From Crossaster papposus (Eukaryota > Echinodermata > Asteroidea > Velatida > Solasteridae): 64,000 nucleotides of DNA. The stretch spans positions 1 to 64,000 of the forward strand of contig JBAIAA010000808.1 of NCBI GenBank assembly GCA_037893245.1. Direction: 5' to 3'. The notes under the pieces were generated by a model, which was given only the letters and a program-made list of their open reading frames with translations, had not been told where the DNA came from and searched no databases. Positions 58,595 to 64,000 of the stretch are shown piece by piece; position 1 is the stretch's first letter; every line of letters begins with the position of its first letter. The position numbers and the translations under genes are program-made.

Positions 58595-58877
58595 TGTGAT
58601 GCGATCTGTGAAAACCCGCCACGTGGTGGCAACATTTAAACAAATGAGTTCTTTACATCATCTTAAAGCTGAGATCATCCTCTTTCTAATGCTTTTTCAA
58701 TTCTCTAGGACCTCTACATCAAAAGTTACGTTAAAATGAACGTCGATTATTGGCGATGCGAAGTTTTGAGAAAACAGCGTTTAACGATAGGGTACCAGAA
58801 TAGCAATGAAAATCCCTTACAAATTTTTTTTTTTGCAACTTTGCGAGATCCGACGGGTTTTCACAGATCGCATCACA
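58595..58877. repeat. Inverted repeat, 26-bp arms 231 bp apart
   Basis: TGTGATGCGATCTGTGAAAA plus CCCGCC (58,595-58,620) is mirrored by GACGGG plus TTTTCACAGATCGCATCACA (58,852-58,877), with one mismatch. Contents are non-coding. May be the ends of a small foldback element. Confidence 0.75.
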
Positions 58878-59683
58878 TTTTTGGATTAACTACCAACTTT
58901 AATACGCCTCGTCTACAAACAGTGTACGACAAATTACCACTTATACTGACATAAACAAGCGCGAAAACCGACCAGCAAATAGAACAACAGTTACGTCGAT
59001 CTAATTGGTGTATAGGAAACCTCCTGTCTGGATGAAAGACTATCGAACATAAATGATGGACACTAACGAATTTCTCTCTCTGACTGAACCAAACTAAACG
59101 ACATTCACAAATCTGCTTCATTGTGGTATTACTTTTTTTGTCATTTAAACAATGCCTAACCATTTTATAAGATACATTTACTCCGAATGTTAGGCTTACA
59201 TGACAGGGTAAATGCAAAGGACCTGATTCAACAAACAAAAAACACCTCAACGAACAAACACCCCAAACACCCCAATAAACAAACAAACCAAAATCAGGGG
59301 GATTGTATTACAAGCAGCAAACAGAGGACAAAATCCCTTTGAAGTTAAGCAATCGATAACACACTTTAATAAGGTTTTTTCCAGAGATGGGAGATGTATC
59401 CTTGTAGTGTGCCCTCCATTGGCAAGGTGTTGCTGGTCCACCATGTTGGATTAAACATTCATACATATGTGTCCGTACTTTCATCAATTCCACGCGACAT
59501 AACCGACAGCTCGCTGATGTTGCAATGACATTGTAGATGATGGTGACGGTCTGCCTTTGTTTTTAGGCGTAATATCCTAAACTGGTAGTAAAAGAGTGAT
59601 TTCACATTGAAGACAACGTACCGGTATATGTTGCTTTTGGTCTAAAATCTGTGAAATAAGAGATGTACATCTGTAAACATGTC
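58878..59683. other. No gene seen
   Basis: AT-rich DNA with an A/C-rich low-complexity run at 59,225-59,300. Minus-strand frames of 60-137 codons lack recognisable motifs. Confidence 0.5.
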
Positions 59684-60075
59684 TCAATAAGCCATTTGCG
59701 CGTGACCCCGAGTTAAATTTGAATAACATCTGGCACACTGACTTGCTCACTCAGCTTGGCACAGTTTAACTTTAAATTCTCCAGACCAAAGACGCTGTTG
59801 CTATATCACGTGATTCGGGGCAAGCCTTACGCTAGCAACCCCCAGCTCTGGAATGGTCTGGTGTCTTTTTGCCATTCTCACCCATTGTAAAGAATGTATC
59901 GGTGCTGAGCGTCTCTTACGTAACCATGCAAAAGCTTTCCCCGAATCACATGATATAGCAGCAGTGTCTTTGGTCTGGAGAATTTAAAGTTAAACTGTGC
60001 CAAGCTGTGTGAACAAGTCAGTGTACCAGATAATATTTAAATTTAACTCGGGGTCACGCGCAAATGGCTTATTGA
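59684..60075. mobile_element. Palindromic MITE, ~392 bp with ~140-bp arms
   Basis: TCAATAAGCCATTTGCGCGTGACCCCGAG and on to CCAGACCAAAGACRCTG are repeated in reverse at the other end, finishing GGGGTCACGCG...GGCTTATTGA. Arm identity is above 90% by eye; the ~110-bp centre is unpaired. No coding capacity. The right end abuts the LINE at 60,076. No clear target duplication. Confidence 0.85.
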
Positions 60076-62495
60076 CATTAATCTGCCCTGGATTCCTGTG
60101 ACTGGTCTGTGGTTTTCAATACTGATAATCCTAATGTTTCCTTTAATACATTTATGAATATTTTTATTAATTTGTATGAAAAAAATATCCCTCTTATTAG
60201 GACTAATCATTCCAATAGAAAAACCCAACCTCGGTCGAAATGGATTTTGCCAGCTTTGCTGAAATCTATCAATTATAAAAATAGACTTTATCGTAAATAT
60301 CTTTCTTGTCCTAGTTATCTTAATCGTTTAAAGTACACCCGATATAAAAACTAACTCACAACTATACTGCGTTCTGCTAAAGAAAATTATTTTACTCGGC
60401 AATTTGATAAAGAAAAAAACAACATTAAAAACACTTGGAAAATAATTAACTCAGTCATCTGAAGTTCCGAGTATTAAGATTAATGACCTGTGTACGAATG
60501 ATCCCCTTTTAATTGCAGAGCATTATAATGACTACTTTGTTAATATTGGTTCCAAACTTGCCAATCAAATCCCTCCTTGTGATTCGAATTACCATGATTA
60601 CCTATATAATCCCAATCCCTTTTCTATTTTCTTTGATCCAGTAACCGAACATGAACTATATACTATTGTTTTTAATTTAACTAATAAGCAAAGTTCTGGT
60701 CATGATACGATTACTAGTACTGTTATCAAAGCTGTTTTTCTTGCCATTTCCAAGCCTCTTGCTTTCATTATGAATTTGTCATTAAGTACAGGTATTGTTC
60801 CCGATTCCATGAAAATTGCTAAAGTTGTTCCCGTTTAAAAAAAAGGTGATTCCCATTTAGTTAATAATTATAGACCTATTTCCATTCTGACAACCTTTTC
60901 TACAATTCTTGAACGTATTATTTACGTTCGCACGCCTCGGTTTTTAACCAAACATAATATTTTATCTGATTTGCAGTATGGGTTTAGGGAGAACCATTCA
61001 ACATCTCATGCTATTTTACAATTGATAAATACTATTATTACTGGTCATGAACAGTCTTCTCATACTTTGGAAATTTTTCTGGACCTTTCCAAGGCATTCG
61101 ATACAATAGACCATGATATACTTTTGGCTAAACTTTCCTTTTATGGAATTAGAGGGATTGCCTTGGAGTGGTTCAGAAATTATCTCACTTATCGTAAACA
61201 ATTTGTACTTTTTAATGATAACCAGTCTTCACCTAAAGAGTTGGTTTGTGGAGTTCCTCAGGGATCAATTTTGGGACCACTTCTTTTTTCAATATATATT
61301 AACGATTTTGAGAAATCTTCTAGTACCTTGTCATTTATTTTATTTGCAGATGACTCGAATTTATTTTACTCGCATAACAATTTGGGTACACTGGTTAACG
61401 TCATTAATACAGAACTCATTGGTGTTTCTAAATGGATTAAAGACAACAAATTATCCCTCAACATTGATAAAACATGTTTTATGTTGTTTAGCAATACAGC
61501 CAGTTCAATTCCTACTGATGTTTTGTACGATAATTATCCTGTTAATCAAACCAACTGTACTAAATTTCTTGGTCTTTTTATTGATGAACAATTATCATGG
61601 AAATGTCATGTAAATTATCTATGTAAATTAATCTCAAGAAATATTGGTATTATTAACAAATTAAAATATTTTTTTCCCTCTAATATTTTGTATAATATTT
61701 ATAATGCGTTAATTTTGCCTTATATCTCCTACGGTATTCTGGCCTGGGGCAACACAAGCTCTTGTCTTTCTAATAGAATTTTGGTTTTGCAGAAAAGGGC
61801 ATTGCGTGTTATTGACCGTGTGGAATTTAGAGCTCATTCTAATCCATTGTTTTTTAATCACAATACTCTTAAAATTAATGATATGTATTCACTCCAGCTA
61901 GGAATGTTTATGCATCAGCTTGTAGCTCATAAATTACCTAATTCATTTGAACGAATGTTTGTGACTAATGCAGTTATTTATCAATATTATACCAGACAGT
62001 TTAAAGATTTCCATGTTCCTTTTATACGTACTGCTCTTGCAAAGAAATTTGTCATGTATCAGGGTACAACATATTGGAATTCACTAAGTCAAACTCTAAG
62101 AAGTATTCGTAGTCGTCTTTTATTTAAGAAAAAAATTAAACTTCTGCTTTTGGAAAAATATCGTTCTTAACATTGATTATTATAATTAGCTGCGATACAT
62201 GTAGATTCATTGTACGTTCCCCTGTGTAGGTTACATTGTACAATTGTATTTGTTATGTCCTGTTTGTGTTGGTCCTTGTCATTTTATGTGCAACATAAGT
62301 TTACTTCTGTGTAGTTAAAATGGAACCCGTATAATATCTATTTATCATGACATAATTACTTTCTTTCTACACATCAAGGGCCTTTCCACTTGACAAGCTT
62401 GCTTTTTGGAGAAGCCCACCGCTTAATCGTATACGTTTATTTATATCGTCTGTAAATCATTTGTTTTTGATTAAGTGGAAATAAATATGATATGG
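60076..62495 (+). mobile_element. 5'-truncated CR1/Jockey-superfamily LINE
   Basis: It begins inside the region upstream of the RT; the endonuclease is absent, as usual for 5'-truncated LINE copies. Order: linker fragments (MVFNTDNPNVSFNTFMNIF, NYFTRQFDKEKNNIKNTW), the segment EHYNDYFVNIGSKLANQIP, FSIFFDPVTEHELYTIVF and KQSSGHDTIT, NNYRPISILTTF, then the open RT frame. Before that frame I count one in-frame stop near 60,352, one frame change near 60,465 and one stop near 60,836, so the copy is dead. After the stop at 62,170 comes a ~320-bp 3' UTR ending near AAATAAATATGATATGG. FLDLSKAFDT, GVPQGSILGPLLF and LFADDSNLFYS are those of the CR1/Jockey group; exact clade not determined. Confidence 0.85.
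60971..62170 (+). CDS. LINE reverse transcriptase, open C-terminal 399 codons
   Basis: The longest open frame in the window. Residues 36-45 FLDLSKAFDT hold the first catalytic aspartate. Residues 94-106 GVPQGSILGPLLF are the fingers/palm block. Residues 125-128 FADD hold the catalytic pair, and 154-168 KWIKDNKLSLNIDKT is RT block 6. The C-terminal domain has LVLQKRALRVI and ends with the typical LFKKKIKLLLLEKY before the stop. The frame is already open upstream of this ATG (from ~60,839), so the ATG is not a real start. RT activity of the fragment is possible in sequence terms, but the element lacks its endonuclease and upstream frame. Confidence 0.85.
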   Translation: MQYGFRENHSTSHAILQLINTIITGHEQSSHTLEIFLDLSKAFDTIDHDILLAKLSFYGIRGIALEWFRNYLTYRKQFVLFNDNQSSPKELVCGVPQGSILGPLLFSIYINDFEKSSSTLSFILFADDSNLFYSHNNLGTLVNVINTELIGVSKWIKDNKLSLNIDKTCFMLFSNTASSIPTDVLYDNYPVNQTNCTKFLGLFIDEQLSWKCHVNYLCKLISRNIGIINKLKYFFPSNILYNIYNALILPYISYGILAWGNTSSCLSNRILVLQKRALRVIDRVEFRAHSNPLFFNHNTLKINDMYSLQLGMFMHQLVAHKLPNSFERMFVTNAVIYQYYTRQFKDFHVPFIRTALAKKFVMYQGTTYWNSLSQTLRSIRSRLLFKKKIKLLLLEKYRS

Positions 62496-63045
62496 TATAT
62501 GCTGATATGACATAACTTTTGATCGTTACATACAATCCACGTTTTTTCCCCAATCCACCCTGAAGTGTCACATTCATGTGCCAGATTTTCATCAAAGAAT
62601 AGATGTTCATGCTCTGGCTTCTAATTTTTTGCGAAACAAAAATTGATTTTTAGAAACAAGTTCTACGTTTGATTATCATTATTACCCTTTTTAATCAAAG
62701 ATTTACCTACTTATAAAAAACAATATCTAAGCTTTAACTTCTTTTGTTCAAAGTGAAATACAACATTTTTGCTTTGTATTTACTGCTTAGACTGCTAAGG
62801 CGGAAACTAGAACAAAATATGAGCATGAGATTGGGTTAATGTATTATCTTAATAGTAATTTCAATTTTTCCACCCCCACTTATAGGCCTAAGTAATGTCC
62901 AGTCTCCGACCCAAAATAGAGTATGTCCTAAAATGGGTTTTAATATGCAATTTTCACCTACCGTACTGCTAGAAGTCTTGATGAATTACTCTCCTTTTGT
63001 GAGTATCTATCAGCCGGGCGACTTTGTTTTGGCTCAAACCAATAA
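62496..63045. other. No feature recognised
   Basis: AT-rich non-coding DNA downstream of the LINE. Confidence 0.5.
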
Positions 63046-63049
63046 TATT

Positions 63050-63090
63050 ACTACTACTACTACTACTACTACTATAAATAATAATAATGA
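63050..63090. repeat. (ACT)n / (AAT)n microsatellite
   Basis: About nine ACT units followed by a few AAT units. Confidence 0.9.
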
Positions 63091-63177
63091 TGGGGGACAA
63101 TCATCCTTACTGGCAGTTGTGCAGCTGTGCAGCTGAATTGCAACGGAGGTCACATTTCGACCCCGGTCGGTGGCCCA

Positions 63178-63362
63178 CGAAACATTCCAAATACCATCTC
63201 AGCTTCCTGGGGAGTATGCCATTTCGGCGCGAAGCAGTTAAATCAACCACAATATTAAACCATCTCTGCCCTCGAAGATCCCCAGTCACTCATGAGTGAC
63301 AAAGTGCCTTGCCCAAGGGCAAACGCACAATATAGTCCCAGGCCGGACTCGAACCCACAACC
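63178..63362. repeat. SINE-like dispersed module, copy 2
   Basis: Same ordered blocks as 37,640-37,862. At its right end, GGACTCGAACCCACAACC is a minus-strand B-box-like GGTTCGAGTCC with one mismatch, suggesting a tRNA-derived head on the minus strand. The overlapping reading frames are not genes. Confidence 0.7.
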
Positions 63363-64000
63363 TGAGGACAAGAATCTGGGGTTAGGAAAAAATGGTTGAT
63401 TTGGGTTTCGCAGTATTTTATTAGCATTCCCTGAAAAATTATAGGAATGTACAGTGTACAAAATAATGTCCGTACAATGTACGGTCGAAAGGCGTGCAGC
63501 AAGATGCTACCCATCTACCGTATTTTGTTACCGTCAGAACGTAGTTGTATTTACTGATAAACCATATTTTGAACAGTGAAACGTCGGTAATATTCTAAAG
63601 ATTTTATCTTGTTTAACTTTAATTACTTTAATTTTGCCAAATTACAAAGTACAACACACCGATATGCGATTTTTGTAAAATTTGAAATCCTTTAATTGGA
63701 AACTATAGGTCTATAGGTTTCCTTAAAACTTTGGCTTAGAAATATCCTAGTCCTGCATTAAATTACCATCTTTTGGATAATGACACCTCCCTCACCCATA
63801 ATTATTATGGATCCGTTTGCATTGCCCAAGTAGCTTTTCGATGAGACATCAAAATAGCCCATGATATAAATTATTATAGAAAGTTACACTACAAATTAGG
63901 TAATACATACATTGTAAACTACTGAGTATTAACTGTTATAAATGTACGAGCGAAATAACTCATAACTGTCAAACATTATCAGATTTATACGTTTGATGTC
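63363..64000. other. No feature recognised
   Basis: AT-rich DNA; a small palindrome CCGTACAATGTACGG near 63,469 is the only structure seen. Confidence 0.5.

Noticed and set aside
58873-59286. 137-codon minus-strand frame
   Set aside because: It begins in an A/C-rich low-complexity run; no motifs or splice context.

Overview
This window looks like animal nuclear DNA that is almost all repeats. I see no intact host gene. It is AT-rich, has no bacterial gene layout, and carries a long satellite, several foldback MITEs, tRNA-like SINE pieces, an hAT element, two LINE clades and a Penelope-type reverse transcriptase. Two foldback families, with termini like GGCCAATTTCAT...GCTGCTTAAGCAC and a module containing GTGCCTTGCCCAAGGGCA, resemble from memory repeats common in echinoderms. 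A marine deuterostome, perhaps an echinoderm, is my tentative guess; no search was possible.

Layout. 1-32,012: one head-to-tail satellite array with a ~199-bp monomer (length variants ~186 to ~211) and ~160 copies. It has nested higher-order repeats with offsets of 398, 655, 990, 1,556, 2,354, 2,534, 3,162 and 5,085 bp. A divergent subfamily sits near its right edge, and a 234-bp TTAA-flanked MITE is inserted in one monomer. 32,013-45,150: old non-coding DNA packed with relics: an 883-bp hAT-type element with an 8-bp target duplication, a ~485-bp inverted repeat pair about 8 kb apart, two members of one foldback MITE family, a SINE-like module, LINE endonuclease and RT fragments facing each other tail-to-tail, and a weak candidate exon pair at 43.2-43.4 kb. 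45,155-49,416: a 4.26-kb unit bounded by ~145-bp inverted repeats. It holds a Penelope-like RT without a visible GIY-YIG domain, then a 49-bp x ~24 minisatellite. 49,418-56,960: a recent tandem duplication of a ~3.55-kb segment (2.1 copies) whose left edge coincides with the end of the previous element. Each full copy holds a tRNA-like SINE and a decayed SGNH-hydrolase-like fragment. 57,048-60,075: foldback elements, one with clustered GGTAATTCTGTCCCCC-type motifs and one with ~140-bp arms. 60,076-62,495: a 5'-truncated CR1/Jockey-type LINE with a 399-codon open RT frame. 62,496-64,000: a second copy of the SINE-like module and otherwise featureless DNA.

Nothing suggests a working multi-gene pathway. 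What ties the window together is repeat dynamics: satellite homogenisation, insertions into the satellite, and duplication breakpoints at transposon ends. The least ordinary object is the inverted-repeat-bounded RT element with its private minisatellite.
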